51,873 nucleotides of DNA from Chlorobiota bacterium (GCA_013153405.1 JAADEM010000068.1:1-51873), one strand, 5' to 3'. Shown: positions 1 to 8,886, counted from the first letter of the stretch. Notes: generated by a model not told the origin, from the sequence alone. Program-made: numbers and translations.

Positions 1-110
1 CTTCTTCGCTCTCGCTCATCGCGATGACGCCGGTATTCTGTCATATTCTCATTATGCCTCAAAAATTTGGGGTGAAATCTCGGAATGACGATTTTTTGGA
101 CATCCTCTTT
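1..110. repeat. Right part of a terminal-inverted-repeat palindromic element (copy 1, cut by window edge)
   Basis: This stretch closely matches 44790-44897: it shares the CTTCTTCGCT start, the ATTATGCC(T)CA...GGGGTGAA core, the GGAATGACGA block and the terminal GGACATCCTC. A shorter version occurs at 33577-33670. The right end abuts the ruvC stop codon, so the element lies in the 3' region of ruvC and may end its transcript. The left half is outside the window. Confidence 0.8.
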
Positions 111-664
111 TATTTTTTCACTCTTCCCGGATTTTTGTTTATGAACTCTTTCCAGCTTTTCACACTGCTGCGGTTCTGTATTTTCTGGTTTTGAAGAAAG
201 TGGCAGTATGCAGCGGCAAGTCCGTCGGTTGCATCAAGGTATTTAGGTATTTCATCAATATTCAGAAGATGCTTCAGCAGCAGGGCTACCTGTTCTTTTG
301 AAGCATTGCCACGGCCGGTAATGGCCTGCTTTATTCTTAACGGAGCATACTCAAAAATTGGTATTGCACGGGAAAGAGCAGCAGCCATAGCCACCCCCTG
401 TGCTCTACCCAGCTTCAGCATCGACTGAACGTTCTTTCCGTAGAATGGAGCCTCAATGGCCAGTTCATCGGGATGGTAGGTTTCAATAAGCTGAATTACC
501 CGTTCAAATATTTTTCGAAGTTTCAGGTAGTGGTCGGAGTATTTATGCAGTTCCAGAACTCCCATTGCAATCATCTTGGCACTATTTCCCTTAACAGTAA
601 TAATGCCATATCCCATAACTGTTGTACCCGGGTCTATACCTAATATGATGCGTCCGTCATTCAA
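110..664 (-). CDS. ruvC: Crossover junction endodeoxyribonuclease RuvC
   Basis: RuvC is the Holliday-junction resolvase that works with RuvAB in recombinational repair. The 184-residue product has the family hallmarks: the N-terminal LGIDPGTT strand with the first catalytic Asp, the [10 protein letters not shown] segment with the catalytic Glu, and the C-terminal [12 protein letters not shown] motif with the last acidic residues. Length is near the usual 160-190. The only start that keeps the GIDPG strand is a TTG at 662-664, which overlaps the TGA of the upstream DUF4286 gene as TTGA; the next in-frame ATG would remove the catalytic Asp. This implies translational coupling to the upstream gene and low-level synthesis. 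The stop lies in the palindromic repeat at 1-110. Confidence 0.95.
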   Translation of the reverse strand: MNDGRIILGIDPGTTVMGYGIITVKGNSAKMIAMGVLELHKYSDHYLKLRKIFERVIQLIETYHPDELAIEAPFYGKNVQSMLKLGRAQGVAMAAALSRAIPIFEYAPLRIKQAITGRGNASKEQVALLLKHLLNIDEIPKYLDATDGLAAAYCHFLQNQKIQNRSSVKSWKEFINKNPGRVKK

Positions 665-972
665 AAGTTATGTTCTTTTAGTACAGAACTGAAGTGCAGG
701 CACTTTTCTCCCATTGTTTCATTCAGGTTATTAAGCAGAACTGAGGAGTACTTATTAATTATTTCAAGTTCGTCGGGATTGTTGCAACGCCACTGACAGG
801 AGAAATTTGTGGAATCATCCTCCCTGAACGACATTAACTCCATCAAGTCGTAGCTTACATCGGGTAATATGTCCCTGAATGTGGGCAGGTACGTTTTCTG
901 CATCCACTCTTCCCACTCTTTGCGGCTGTCGTTCTGAACTGCGAATGTTGTGTTGAAGATGTACATATTCAT
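661..972 (-). CDS. DUF4286 family protein
   Basis: A 103-residue protein with no signal peptide or membrane segment. The N-terminal pattern ([10 protein letters not shown], then [13 protein letters not shown]) is that of the DUF4286 family, small cytosolic proteins common in Bacteroidota and of unknown function; a ferredoxin-like or dimeric alpha-beta barrel fold is my guess only. It sits between serS and ruvC on the same strand, 41 bases after the serS stop, and its TGA overlaps the ruvC TTG start, so the two are probably co-translated. A 12-bp hairpin lies five bases before the ATG and could restrict ribosome access. Confidence 0.8.
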   Translation of the reverse strand: MNMYIFNTTFAVQNDSRKEWEEWMQKTYLPTFRDILPDVSYDLMELMSFREDDSTNFSCQWRCNNPDELEIINKYSSVLLNNLNETMGEKCLHFSSVLKEHNF

Positions 973-977
973 TGGGG

Positions 978-1008
978 CTCACCGGGTGAATCCGAGTCAT
1001 CCGGTGAG
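978..1008 (-). promoter_or_regulatory. Stable hairpin just upstream of the DUF4286-ruvC start
   Basis: CTCACCGGGTGA (978-989) and TCATCCGGTGAG (997-1008) form a 12-bp arm with one non-Watson-Crick position and a 7-base loop. It fills most of the gap between serS and the ATG at 970-972. No U-run follows on the minus strand, so it is not a standard terminator. RNA processing or damping of translation of the DUF4286-ruvC pair is more likely (inference). Confidence 0.55.
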
Positions 1009-1013
1009 TTATT

Positions 1014-2288
1014 TTAGTTAATAATATCAAATCTTGTATAAGGAACCAGTGCTTCAGGTATTTTTATTCCGTCAGGTGTTTGGTTGTTTTCAAGCAATGC
1101 GGCAACAATGCGTGGTAAAGCAAGGGCACTTCCGTTCAGGGTATGTGCCAGCTTTGTCTGCTTCTCACCATCTTCTTTATATCGAAGTTTTAACCTGTTA
1201 CTCTGGTAGTTTTCGAAGTTCGATACAGAACTAACCTCAAGCCAGCGTTCCTGTGCTGCAGAGTAAACCTCAAAATCATAAGTGAGTGCGGAAGTAAAGC
1301 TCATGTCACCACCACAAAGTTTAACGATACGCCAGGGAAGTTCAAGTTTTTCAACCAGTGTTTGTACGTGTGCCACCATTTCATCAAGTGCTTCATACGA
1401 TTTGTCGGGATGTGCAATCTGTACTATCTCAACCTTATCGAACTGATGCAGGCGATTCAGGCCTCTTACATCTTTACCCCATGATCCGGCTTCACGTCTG
1501 AAACAGGCAGAATAAGCACAGTTCTTAACCGGAAAATCAGATGCTTTTAAAATAACATTACGGTACAAATTGGTTACCGGTACTTCTGCCGTAGGTATGA
1601 GGTAGAGATTATCGGCAGTTACGTGGTACATTTGACCTTCCTTATCGGGGAGTTGTCCTGTGCCAAAACCCGAATCTTCGTTAACTACCAGCGGAGGAAG
1701 AACTTCTTTGAATCCAGCTTTTTCCGCCTCATCGAGGAAAAAATTGATAAGAGCACGCTGAAGTTTTGCTCCTTTGCCTTTGTACACAGGAAAACCTGCA
1801 CCGGTAATTTTAATTCCTAGGTCAAAATCAATAAGGTCGTATTTTTTTATCAGATCCCAGTGCGGAACAGCCGAGCTGTCGAGTTTGGGAACCGTACCGC
1901 CTTCTTTCACCACAACATTATCGTCAGCACCGTTACCTTCGGGTACTGAATCGTGCGGCAGGTTAGGAAGAAGTACAAGCTCTTCGTGAAGCTCTTTTTC
2001 CACATCTTCGAGCTGCGAGTTGAATTCTTTTATCTGGTTTTTTAGGTCTGATGTTCTCGATTTTGCTTTGTTTGCCTCATCAGCTTTCCCTGCTTTGTAC
2101 AGTGCGCCTATTTCTTTCGAAAGCGAGTTCATCTCTGCCTGTGCCGATTCGGCTTTTTTCAGCAGTTCACGCCTTTTTTCATTAAGTTCAAGTATTTTAT
2201 CCACTATTTTAGAGGCATCAAAGTTCTTCTTTTTCAATCGTTCAACGACCTCTTCTTTGTTTTCCTGGATGAATTTTAATGTTAACAT
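1014..2288 (-). CDS. serS: Serine--tRNA ligase
   Basis: Charges tRNA-Ser with serine. The product from ATG 2286-2288 is 424 residues, the normal length. Residues 1-110 form the tRNA-binding coiled-coil arm (FIQENKEEVVERLKKKN, then long Lys/Glu-rich helices). The class II core follows, with motif 2 FRREAGSWGKDVRGLNRLHQF and motif 3 around THTLNGSALALPR-type residues (AHTLNGSALALPR). I chose this start because MLTLKFIQ is the conserved SerRS N-terminus; an upstream in-frame start near 2363 would begin inside the terminator stem. The gene follows rpmA on the same strand, but a strong terminator ends only 22 bases before its ATG, so expression probably depends on read-through. Confidence 0.97.
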   Translation of the reverse strand: MLTLKFIQENKEEVVERLKKKNFDASKIVDKILELNEKRRELLKKAESAQAEMNSLSKEIGALYKAGKADEANKAKSRTSDLKNQIKEFNSQLEDVEKELHEELVLLPNLPHDSVPEGNGADDNVVVKEGGTVPKLDSSAVPHWDLIKKYDLIDFDLGIKITGAGFPVYKGKGAKLQRALINFFLDEAEKAGFKEVLPPLVVNEDSGFGTGQLPDKEGQMYHVTADNLYLIPTAEVPVTNLYRNVILKASDFPVKNCAYSACFRREAGSWGKDVRGLNRLHQFDKVEIVQIAHPDKSYEALDEMVAHVQTLVEKLELPWRIVKLCGGDMSFTSALTYDFEVYSAAQERWLEVSSVSNFENYQSNRLKLRYKEDGEKQTKLAHTLNGSALALPRIVAALLENNQTPDGIKIPEALVPYTRFDIIN

Positions 2289-2310
2289 AGTTTTGTTTTT
2301 TGGAAGCGAT

Positions 2311-2360
2311 AAAAAAAATCTCCTGAAATTATTACGAAAGTAATAAAAACAGGAGATTTT
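2311..2360 (-). terminator. Intrinsic terminator or attenuator between rpmA and serS
   Basis: Read on the minus strand, AAAATCTCCTG (2360-2350) pairs with CAGGAGATTTT (2325-2315), an 11-bp outer stem. An inner TTATTAC/GTAATAA stem with a four-base loop sits inside it. A run of eight T follows directly (2318-2311). This is a textbook rho-independent terminator for rplU-rpmA. Its closeness to the serS ATG makes attenuation of serS possible. Confidence 0.85.
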
Positions 2361-2378
2361 CAATACGTTTTTAAAATC

Positions 2379-2642
2379 TTATTCTGCAGTTACAGGCTTT
2401 ACAGAAACATAAGATTTATTATTTCTTCTCTTTCTGAACTCTACTGTTCCGTCGATGAGAGCAAACAGGGTATGATCTTTTCCCATTCCTACATTCTCAC
2501 CCGGGTGGTGTTGAGTACCACGCTGACGAACAATAATATTTCCGGCTTTGGCTATCTGACCGCCAAATATTTTTACTCCGAGTCGTTTACTTTCCGACTC
2601 TCTACCGTTTTTCGAACTACCGACGCCTTTCTTATGTGCCAT
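2379..2642 (-). CDS. rpmA: 50S ribosomal protein L27
   Basis: L27 reaches the peptidyl-transferase centre of the large subunit. The 87-residue product starts [20 protein letters not shown], the conserved N-terminus, and carries the [21 protein letters not shown] core. There is no cleavable N-terminal extension of the Firmicutes type. It lies 21 bases after rplU in the standard rplU-rpmA order, is probably transcribed from the promoter at 3071-3101, and ends before the terminator at 2311-2360. Confidence 0.98.
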   Translation of the reverse strand: MAHKKGVGSSKNGRESESKRLGVKIFGGQIAKAGNIIVRQRGTQHHPGENVGMGKDHTLFALIDGTVEFRKRRNNKSYVSVKPVTAE

Positions 2643-2663
2643 TTTATCTGAATTTTTTTGTTA

Positions 2664-2978
2664 TCAACCTTCAATGTTTTCAATCTGGATTTGAGTAAAC
2701 AACTGACGATGTCCGTTTTTCACTTTGTATCCTTTTCTTCTCTTTTTCTTGAAAACGATAACTTTATCGCCTTTCACGTGAGAGAGTACTTTAGCGGTAA
2801 CTTTGGCTCCTTTGATAACAGGTGCCCCGATTTTTACATCTTTACCGTCGTTGTCGATCAAAAGTACTTTGTCAAACTCAACTGCATCACCTTCGTTTGC
2901 TTTTAAACGGTGAACATAGATCTTCTTATCTTTTTCAACTTTAAATTGCTGTCCTGCAATATCTACAATTGCGTACAT
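2664..2978 (-). CDS. rplU: 50S ribosomal protein L21
   Basis: L21 is a 23S rRNA-binding protein of the large subunit. The 104-residue product starts MYAIVDIAGQQFKVEKDKKI and ends with the conserved KKRRKGYKVKNGHRQLFTQI region. It is the first gene of the rplU-rpmA operon. A leader of about 90 bases separates the start from a near-perfect Bacteroidota promoter at 3071-3101. That leader carries partly self-complementary G- and C-rich blocks and may be regulatory. Confidence 0.98.
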   Translation of the reverse strand: MYAIVDIAGQQFKVEKDKKIYVHRLKANEGDAVEFDKVLLIDNDGKDVKIGAPVIKGAKVTAKVLSHVKGDKVIVFKKKRRKGYKVKNGHRQLFTQIQIENIEG

Positions 2979-3070
2979 AATTATTATACCATTTTAAGGT
3001 TACTTCCCGGAGGTGGGCGTCAACACTTTTGTCAGCCACTTTTTCCTACCCCGCGGAAATCATTGGAGTG

Positions 3071-3101
3071 CAAAAGTATAAAAAAATAACATCCCTGCAA
3101 A
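3071..3101 (-). promoter_or_regulatory. Bacteroidota-type promoter for rplU-rpmA
   Basis: On the minus strand TTTG (3101-3098) and TACTTTTG (3078-3071) are separated by exactly 19 bases, matching the TTTG-N19-TAnnTTTG housekeeping consensus. Transcription should start near 3065-3067, giving a leader of about 90 bases before the L21 ATG. Confidence 0.75.
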
Positions 3102-3147
3102 ATTTTTATTTTTCAATGTTTTATCATAAAAAGAAAAGGAATTGTTA

Positions 3148-3155
3148 TATATTTG
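3148..3155 (+). promoter_or_regulatory. Candidate -7 element for the nuclease-transporter pair
   Basis: TATATTTG fits TAnnTTTG and lies 87 bases before the ATG at 3242. No clear TTTG stands at the -33 distance, so this is a partial match only. It diverges from the rplU promoter. Confidence 0.4.
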
Positions 3156-3241
3156 TTTTTACCTTAAAATGCGGTGGTTTACACCTAGGTGTTGAGCTAA
3201 GAGCTTGTAAGTAAACAAGAAAGGAAAGGCCTGAAGTAATT

Positions 3242-3841
3242 ATGAATAAAAAAAGGGTTAAACTAAATATATTAGGTTTATCATACAGTCAGACCCAAAC
3301 CGGTGCATATGCACTAGTGCTGGCCGAAGAAAACGGGGAAAGAAGAATTCCTATTATAATAGGAGGAGTCGAGGCACAATCAATTGCCATCAAACTCGAA
3401 GGGCTTACTCCGCCCAGGCCATTAACTCATGATCTTTTTATGAATTTTGCCAAGGCTTTTAATATAGATATTGTTGAGGTGATAATATATAAGCTTGAGG
3501 AGGGAATTTTTTATTCCGAATTAATATGTAAGAGGGAGTCAGAAACTTTGCATATCGATTCCCGAACATCGGATGCGGTTGCACTTGCATTAAGGTTCAA
3601 CTGTCCTATATATACATATGATGAAATAATGGATAAAGCCGGTATTGTTCTGGATTTTGAGGGTGAGGAGGATTCGTTTGAGATAGATAACAGTACTAAA
3701 GAAAGTCAGGCTAAAGAGTTTGAAGATAAATCTGTAGAAGAATTAAAAAAGATGCTGGATGATGCAGTGAAACGTGAAGATTATGAAACAGCATCGAAAA
3801 TCAGAGATGAAATAAAAGCAAGGGAAAACCCTGGTGATTAA
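3242..3841 (+). CDS. Bifunctional nuclease family protein with C-terminal UVR domain
   Basis: A 199-residue cytosolic protein. Residues 1-135 match the bifunctional nuclease (BFN, DUF151) fold: LGLSYSQTQTGAYALVL, then RRIPIIIGGVEAQSIAIKLEG, then HIDSRTSDAVALALRF, the most conserved BFN signature. Residues 160-195 (EELKKMLDDAVKREDYETA..IRDEI) form a UVR motif, the helical hairpin of UvrB/UvrC that contacts partner proteins. BFN plus UVR is a common architecture in Bacteroidota. Nuclease activity on RNA and DNA is known for plant and mycobacterial relatives; the role here is inferred. The transporter gene follows after 23 bases, so the two are probably one transcript. Confidence 0.9.
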   Translation: MNKKRVKLNILGLSYSQTQTGAYALVLAEENGERRIPIIIGGVEAQSIAIKLEGLTPPRPLTHDLFMNFAKAFNIDIVEVIIYKLEEGIFYSELICKRESETLHIDSRTSDAVALALRFNCPIYTYDEIMDKAGIVLDFEGEEDSFEIDNSTKESQAKEFEDKSVEELKKMLDDAVKREDYETASKIRDEIKARENPGD

Positions 3842-3864
3842 ATATAACCTGAAATTCAAATTTT

Positions 3865-5274
3865 ATGAGAAAAGTTATAGCTGCTGGGCTTGCATTAATG
3901 CTGGCCTCTTCTTTTTTGGGTGACGCATGTGCGCAGTCGCCGACGTTACTGGTTTTAGATCCTGTAAAGCCTGTTTTTGATTTAATGTCAATTTTCAGAG
4001 GATTTATTGGAATGGCATTTGTAATTTTTATTGCCTGGTTGTTTAGTACAAACCGGAAAGCCATCGACTGGAGGGTTGTTGGTATAGGACTCACTACTCA
4101 GGTGATTTTTGCAGTAAGCATTCTTTATGTGCCATTGGTTCAGGACTTTTTTGAAATGATAGGAAAGGTCTTTGTGAAAATCCTTTCATTTACCAACGCC
4201 GGTACTGAATTTTTATTTAAGAGTATGGTAACCGGCAAGATAGAGGTGGGAATGCTGAATTTTGCAGTAACAATTTTGCCTACCATTATCTTTTTCTCGG
4301 CATTGACAAGTGTTCTGTTTTATTTCGGAATTATTCAAAAGGTGGTTTATTACATGGCATTACTGATGACCAAGCTGCTTCGCATTTCAGGAGCAGAGAG
4401 TTTGTCGGTTGCAGGTAATATCTTTCTGGGGCAGACCGAAAGCCCGCTGATGATAAAGGCATATCTGGATAAGATGAACCGTTCGGAGATGCTTCTTGTG
4501 ATGTCGGGAGGAATGGCAACTCTGGCAGGAGGTGTGCTTGCTGTTTACATTAAGATCCTTGGCGGCGGTGATCCTGTTCAGGAATTACTTTATGCAAAAC
4601 ACCTTCTTGCGGCATCCATACTTGCAGCTCCGGGGGTAATTGTTGTGTCAAAAGTACTTCTTCCTCAGACAGAAAAGATAGATAATGATGTTGAGGTTTC
4701 GAAGGAGAAAATTGGAAAGAACGTTCTCGACGCAATATCTAACGGTACTACACAAGGGCTGAAGCTGGCAGTGAACGTAGGTGCTATGTTGCTTGTTTTT
4801 ATAGCTTTTATAGCTATGGTGAATTTCATATTTATGAAAGCCGGTGAATTTACTTATCTGAACAACCTTATTTCGGATTTGACTAACGGCCAGTACAAGG
4901 AACTGTCGCTTCAATTCATTCTGGGATATGTATTTTCTCCTTTCATGTGGCTGATAGGTGTTCCGGCTCAGGATATTGACCTTTTAGGCAGGGTGCTCGG
5001 GGAGAAATTAATTATGACTGAATTTATAGGCTATGTAAGTCTGGCGGATTTGAAAGCTGCTGGTGCATTTGCTTCGCAAAAGTCAGTTATTATGGCAACT
5101 TATGTTTTGTGCGGGTTTGCAAACTTTGCTTCAATCGGTATCCAGATCGGTGGTATCGGTTCTCTTGCACCGGGAAAACGAGTATTGTTGTCTCAGCTCG
5201 GAATGAGAGCTCTTCTTGCAGGAACTCTGGCTTCGTTATTATCAGCTTCGATTGTTGGCATGATGTTTAACTAA
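3865..5274 (+). CDS. Concentrative nucleoside transporter, NupC/CNT family
   Basis: Inner-membrane symporter for nucleosides. The 469-residue product has an N-terminal hydrophobic segment that may be a signal sequence, then the CNT pattern: FIAWLFSTNRKAIDWRVVG near residues 50-70, the GQTESPLMIK substrate-site loop, GGMATLAGGVLAVYI, and the C-terminal gate region ending in GIGSLAPGKR. There are about nine to ten membrane segments. The length exceeds E. coli NupC (about 400) because of the N-terminus and a loop between residues 260 and 330. Substrate specificity and the coupling ion (Na+ or H+) cannot be read from the sequence. It follows the BFN gene at 23 bases. Confidence 0.92.
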   Translation: MRKVIAAGLALMLASSFLGDACAQSPTLLVLDPVKPVFDLMSIFRGFIGMAFVIFIAWLFSTNRKAIDWRVVGIGLTTQVIFAVSILYVPLVQDFFEMIGKVFVKILSFTNAGTEFLFKSMVTGKIEVGMLNFAVTILPTIIFFSALTSVLFYFGIIQKVVYYMALLMTKLLRISGAESLSVAGNIFLGQTESPLMIKAYLDKMNRSEMLLVMSGGMATLAGGVLAVYIKILGGGDPVQELLYAKHLLAASILAAPGVIVVSKVLLPQTEKIDNDVEVSKEKIGKNVLDAISNGTTQGLKLAVNVGAMLLVFIAFIAMVNFIFMKAGEFTYLNNLISDLTNGQYKELSLQFILGYVFSPFMWLIGVPAQDIDLLGRVLGEKLIMTEFIGYVSLADLKAAGAFASQKSVIMATYVLCGFANFASIGIQIGGIGSLAPGKRVLLSQLGMRALLAGTLASLLSASIVGMMFN

Positions 5275-5296
5275 TCAGATTCTTTATTTATTTCTG

Positions 5297-5380
5297 ACAT
5301 ACTGGCTGTCAGGTTGTTTTGTGGTGAATTTTAGAGTTACTCCCAGAAACTATATTGAAACAATCTGACAGGCAGTATGT
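5297..5380 (+). terminator. Imperfect long inverted repeat after the nucleoside transporter
   Basis: A 24-base arm at 5297-5320 (ACATACTGGCTGTCAGG...) pairs with 5357-5380 with three mismatches, enclosing 36 bases. It shares the CTGTC/GACAGGCAG motif with the palindromic elements elsewhere in the window. It may act as a terminator or processing signal, but no U-run follows. Confidence 0.5.
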
Positions 5381-5727
5381 GCATGGAACTTTATAAGTTC
5401 GGGATAAATATTTTGTTTCCGGCAGGTATCATGATTGTTCGTTATATTTTTCTTTATTGTTAGTTCAGAAAGTTTAAACGATTAATAGCGTTTTCGGGGG
5501 AAAAAGCCTTGAAAAATCTGATTTTGAGTTTTTTATCCAGAGGGCGTGTTTTGTTTTTATGGCATTGGTATACGATTTGTCCCGATGCTCAGTTCTTTTT
5601 TACAGCATTTTCAGTAAAAAACATTACGTATTCAAAAAAATTACTGGCAAGTTCAAGTTTCTTACATAATTAAATATTTACAGTGGTATCTTTAAGCAAA
5701 ACACAATGCTAACCAAAAAATTTAATT
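5381..5727 (+). other. AT-rich intergenic leader before the first T9SS protein
   Basis: I find no convincing reading frame here on either strand. The sequence TATCTTTA at 5687-5694 resembles the TAnnTTTG -7 element and recurs as TATCTTTA at 9292-9299 before the next secreted-protein gene. Both copies are followed by a short A-rich stretch containing AGCA. No matching -33 element is clear at either site. Confidence 0.4.
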
Positions 5728-8700
5728 ATGAAAGATTTTACAAAATTTATTACTTCTATCTTTCTTTTTCTTTTTTTATCATTTAACTCCGATGCTCAGG
5801 AGATGTGGGGAATGACCGAATACGGAGGAAATGACAATGTCGGAGTAATTTATAAAACCAATGATTTAGGGAATCAGTTTTCGCGTGAGTACATGTTCAA
5901 TGACGATTCGCATGCCACAAATCCGGTATCGGGAGTCATACTTTATGACGATAATACGTTAAGAGGGGTTACCGGTAGCGGAGGAGTAAACAATGAAGGA
6001 ACGATGTACAGTATTAGTCTTTCACAAAACTATTTTATTAAGTTAAAAGACCTGGGAGGAACGGAAGGTGCTTATCCCAGAGGTATGGTATTGGGTGACA
6101 ATGGCATTTATTATGGAGTAACAAGAAAAGGTGGAACCAATGACTATGGTACCATATATAAAGTAGAAAATGGTGTTCATTCCGTAATATATAACTTCGA
6201 TGCACCTTCAGGTAGTGATTATTGTTATCCGTTTAGTACATTGTTGTATTACGATGGGAATTTATACGGGATTTACCTGCCGAGAAATAGTTATTATGAC
6301 TACGGATTGTTTAAGTATAATATTTCTACCGGGACGCTGACTCATCTGGCTGCACTAGATCCTAATGCCGGAACACCCAAACCTAACATAGTCTTATCAG
6401 ATGATAATTCGAAACTGTATTTCAATTTGAATATGAAATTGTACAGCTATGACTTGTCTTCGGATGTATTATCAACAGTAATTGAACTGACAGAGCAATT
6501 TACTCAGTTTGATAAGTTAATAAAAACATCTGACGGAAGTTATTATGCCATTATTGGCTACTCTTACCGACTTTATCTGCTGGATATGCAAGATGGTACA
6601 GCAACAAATAAATATGTCAAAGGAAATAATGTTGTAGAAGCATCAAACGGAAAGCTGTATCTCTTTAATGATGACGGTATAAATGAGTATGACCCGGCAG
6701 ATGACTCTTATCAGACAGTATATGTGTTTAATAACCCAGATGGGAATGATTATAGTTTTTCAGGTAATATTGTTGAAAAAGACGGTAAACTTTATGGAAC
6801 AACCCGGTACAACGGGAAGTACAATAAAGGAACAATATTCAGCTTCGATATTAACACATATGAGTATGTTGTTACTCATGACTTTAAAGGAGCAACAGGT
6901 TTTCATCCGAGAGGACGGCTGGCAAGGCACACTGACGGAAAACTTTATGGTCTGACTTCGTCAGGATATTATAACAATAATGGATCCCTGTTCTCGTTCA
7001 ATCCTGTTACAGAGGTGTTTAAAGTAGAACACTATTTTGGGTATGATGCTTCAAATTATTATGATGATGAAGATGGTAAGGTTCCGTATGGAGGTTTGAT
7101 TTCATTTTCGTTAAATGATAAGGATTATCTTATGGGAACAACCTTTGTAGGTGGAACAGACGATTATGGAACTGTGTTTCTTCATAGGTCCAGAGAGGGG
7201 TACAAAAAAATAGTTGATTTTAATGGTTCAAACGGAAAATTTCCATATGGTGATGTTGTTTTTGCATCCGACAATAATATTTACGGAACTACTTTTAGCG
7301 GTGGAACTAACGGAAAGGGGGTAATTTATAAAATAGCACCGGGTGAAGATCTTTATGAAATTACATATTCTGTTATATATAATTTTGGTAGTACAACGAA
7401 TGACGGAGACGGGCCTATTTCCGGTCTTATGGAGTACTCAGGGTTCCTTTGGGGTGTAACATATAATGGTGGTGATGATGATCTGGGAACTGTTTTTGCC
7501 TATTTGCTTTCAAGCGATATGTATGTTAAGCAGGCAAGTTTTACAGGGGATAACGGTTCACATCCGGTTGGAAATCTGGTTTATTATAACGGGAAAATAT
7601 ATGGAGTAACCAAAACAGGAGGTTCTTATGATAAGGGAACCATATTTGAGTATGATCTGCAAAGTAGTACCATTACTGTCAGGCATAATTTCAGTGATTC
7701 GGGTGATGGATATGAACCGGTTGGAGGTCTTACTGTTTCAAACGACAAGTTGTACGGAGTATGTTCAAAGGGCGGAAGTGCAGGTACCGGAACATTTTTT
7801 GAGTTTGATCCTGCTACCGGAACAATAAATCATAAGACAACTCTTGATGGAATATGGGGTGCATCACCGGCTGTAAATAATGGTATAATTACAGCTTGTA
7901 TAGCAAGAGAAATAACTCCTGTTGATGAAGAGCTTCCTGTTATTACAGCTCAGTGTGAAGTGAGTTCGCTGGATACAGTGAAAGCAATTACAAATTGCGG
8001 AGATACAATTATCGGAGTAACAGATGCTGAATTGCCGGTTACGGGCGAAGGAACCTATACTGTAACCTGGACTTACAGCGATAATCTTGGAAATGTAGCA
8101 ACACAGGAACAAACAATCTTAATTGATGATACAGAAGCTCCGCTGCCTGATGCTGCCAGCCTGCCAGATTTGTATAATGACTGTCAGATTAATGATCCGT
8201 TGAGAAATAGTCCTACAGCAACTGATAATTGTAAAGGTACCTTTTATGGTAAGGCTGATGTTAGTTTCCCTATAACTGAAGAGGGGACTACAGTTATAAC
8301 CTGGACATTTGACGACGGAAACGGTAATGTGTCCACACAGACACAGAATGCATTTGTGGGTATTGATAACTCTGTTACCGTAAACGGAGATACGATTACT
8401 GCCAATGCTTCGGGCGATTATACATATCAGTGGTATCAACGTTCAGGCTCCTGGACTATCCTGCTTCAGGATGAGACTGACAGGACATTTATTGCTCAGG
8501 CTGATGGTGTTTTTTATGTAGAGATAAGTAACGGAACATGTTCGGTAACATCAGATGACATTACAGTGTCAGTATCGGGAATAAATGATAAGGTAATTAA
8601 AGGAATTTCTGTCTATCCGAACCCGGTAAAAGATATTCTTACAATCTATAATAAGGAGTCTGTAAAAATTACTGTTTCATTATTTGATGTAGCCGGAAAC

Positions 8701-8829
8701 AAAACGGAAACTATCAGTCCTACAAATAGCAGTGTGAAAATTGATATGACAAAATATACAAAAGGAATATATTTTATTGTTATTAATGACGGACAAACAT
8801 CGGAAATAAGAAAGATAATAAAAAAATAA
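5728..8829 (+). CDS. T9SS-exported GloVer-repeat surface protein with HYR-like domains
   Basis: A 1033-residue secreted protein. Residues 1-23 are a signal peptide ending near NSDAQ. Residues 24-730 hold many copies of a repeat of about 50-60 residues built on a (K)LYG(V/T)T..GG...GTIF.YD pattern, the GloVer (Gloeobacter/Verrucomicrobia) repeat, which probably folds as beta-propeller blades. Residues 735-880 contain two HYR-like Ig domains (GEGTYTVTWTYSDNLGN; EGTTVITWTFDDGNGN). An Ig-like stretch follows, and the last 80 residues are a type A sorting domain (SVYPNPVKDIL ... YTKGIYFIVI ... IRKIIKK). It is therefore exported across the outer membrane by the type IX system. Ligand or substrate is unknown. 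A terminator follows at 8887. Confidence 0.88.
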   Translation: MKDFTKFITSIFLFLFLSFNSDAQEMWGMTEYGGNDNVGVIYKTNDLGNQFSREYMFNDDSHATNPVSGVILYDDNTLRGVTGSGGVNNEGTMYSISLSQNYFIKLKDLGGTEGAYPRGMVLGDNGIYYGVTRKGGTNDYGTIYKVENGVHSVIYNFDAPSGSDYCYPFSTLLYYDGNLYGIYLPRNSYYDYGLFKYNISTGTLTHLAALDPNAGTPKPNIVLSDDNSKLYFNLNMKLYSYDLSSDVLSTVIELTEQFTQFDKLIKTSDGSYYAIIGYSYRLYLLDMQDGTATNKYVKGNNVVEASNGKLYLFNDDGINEYDPADDSYQTVYVFNNPDGNDYSFSGNIVEKDGKLYGTTRYNGKYNKGTIFSFDINTYEYVVTHDFKGATGFHPRGRLARHTDGKLYGLTSSGYYNNNGSLFSFNPVTEVFKVEHYFGYDASNYYDDEDGKVPYGGLISFSLNDKDYLMGTTFVGGTDDYGTVFLHRSREGYKKIVDFNGSNGKFPYGDVVFASDNNIYGTTFSGGTNGKGVIYKIAPGEDLYEITYSVIYNFGSTTNDGDGPISGLMEYSGFLWGVTYNGGDDDLGTVFAYLLSSDMYVKQASFTGDNGSHPVGNLVYYNGKIYGVTKTGGSYDKGTIFEYDLQSSTITVRHNFSDSGDGYEPVGGLTVSNDKLYGVCSKGGSAGTGTFFEFDPATGTINHKTTLDGIWGASPAVNNGIITACIAREITPVDEELPVITAQCEVSSLDTVKAITNCGDTIIGVTDAELPVTGEGTYTVTWTYSDNLGNVATQEQTILIDDTEAPLPDAASLPDLYNDCQINDPLRNSPTATDNCKGTFYGKADVSFPITEEGTTVITWTFDDGNGNVSTQTQNAFVGIDNSVTVNGDTITANASGDYTYQWYQRSGSWTILLQDETDRTFIAQADGVFYVEISNGTCSVTSDDITVSVSGINDKVIKGISVYPNPVKDILTIYNKESVKITVSLFDVAGNKTETISPTNSSVKIDMTKYTKGIYFIVINDGQTSEIRKIIKK

Positions 8830-8886
8830 GACCTCATAATATTAATATTGTGTATTAGATAAGTTACAGCATTATTCTTAAGGCAT

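Noticed and set aside
3029..3214. A 61-codon plus-strand frame overlapping the rplU promoter
   Set aside because: It covers the rplU promoter and leader and the AT-rich divergent gap, with no coding signature.
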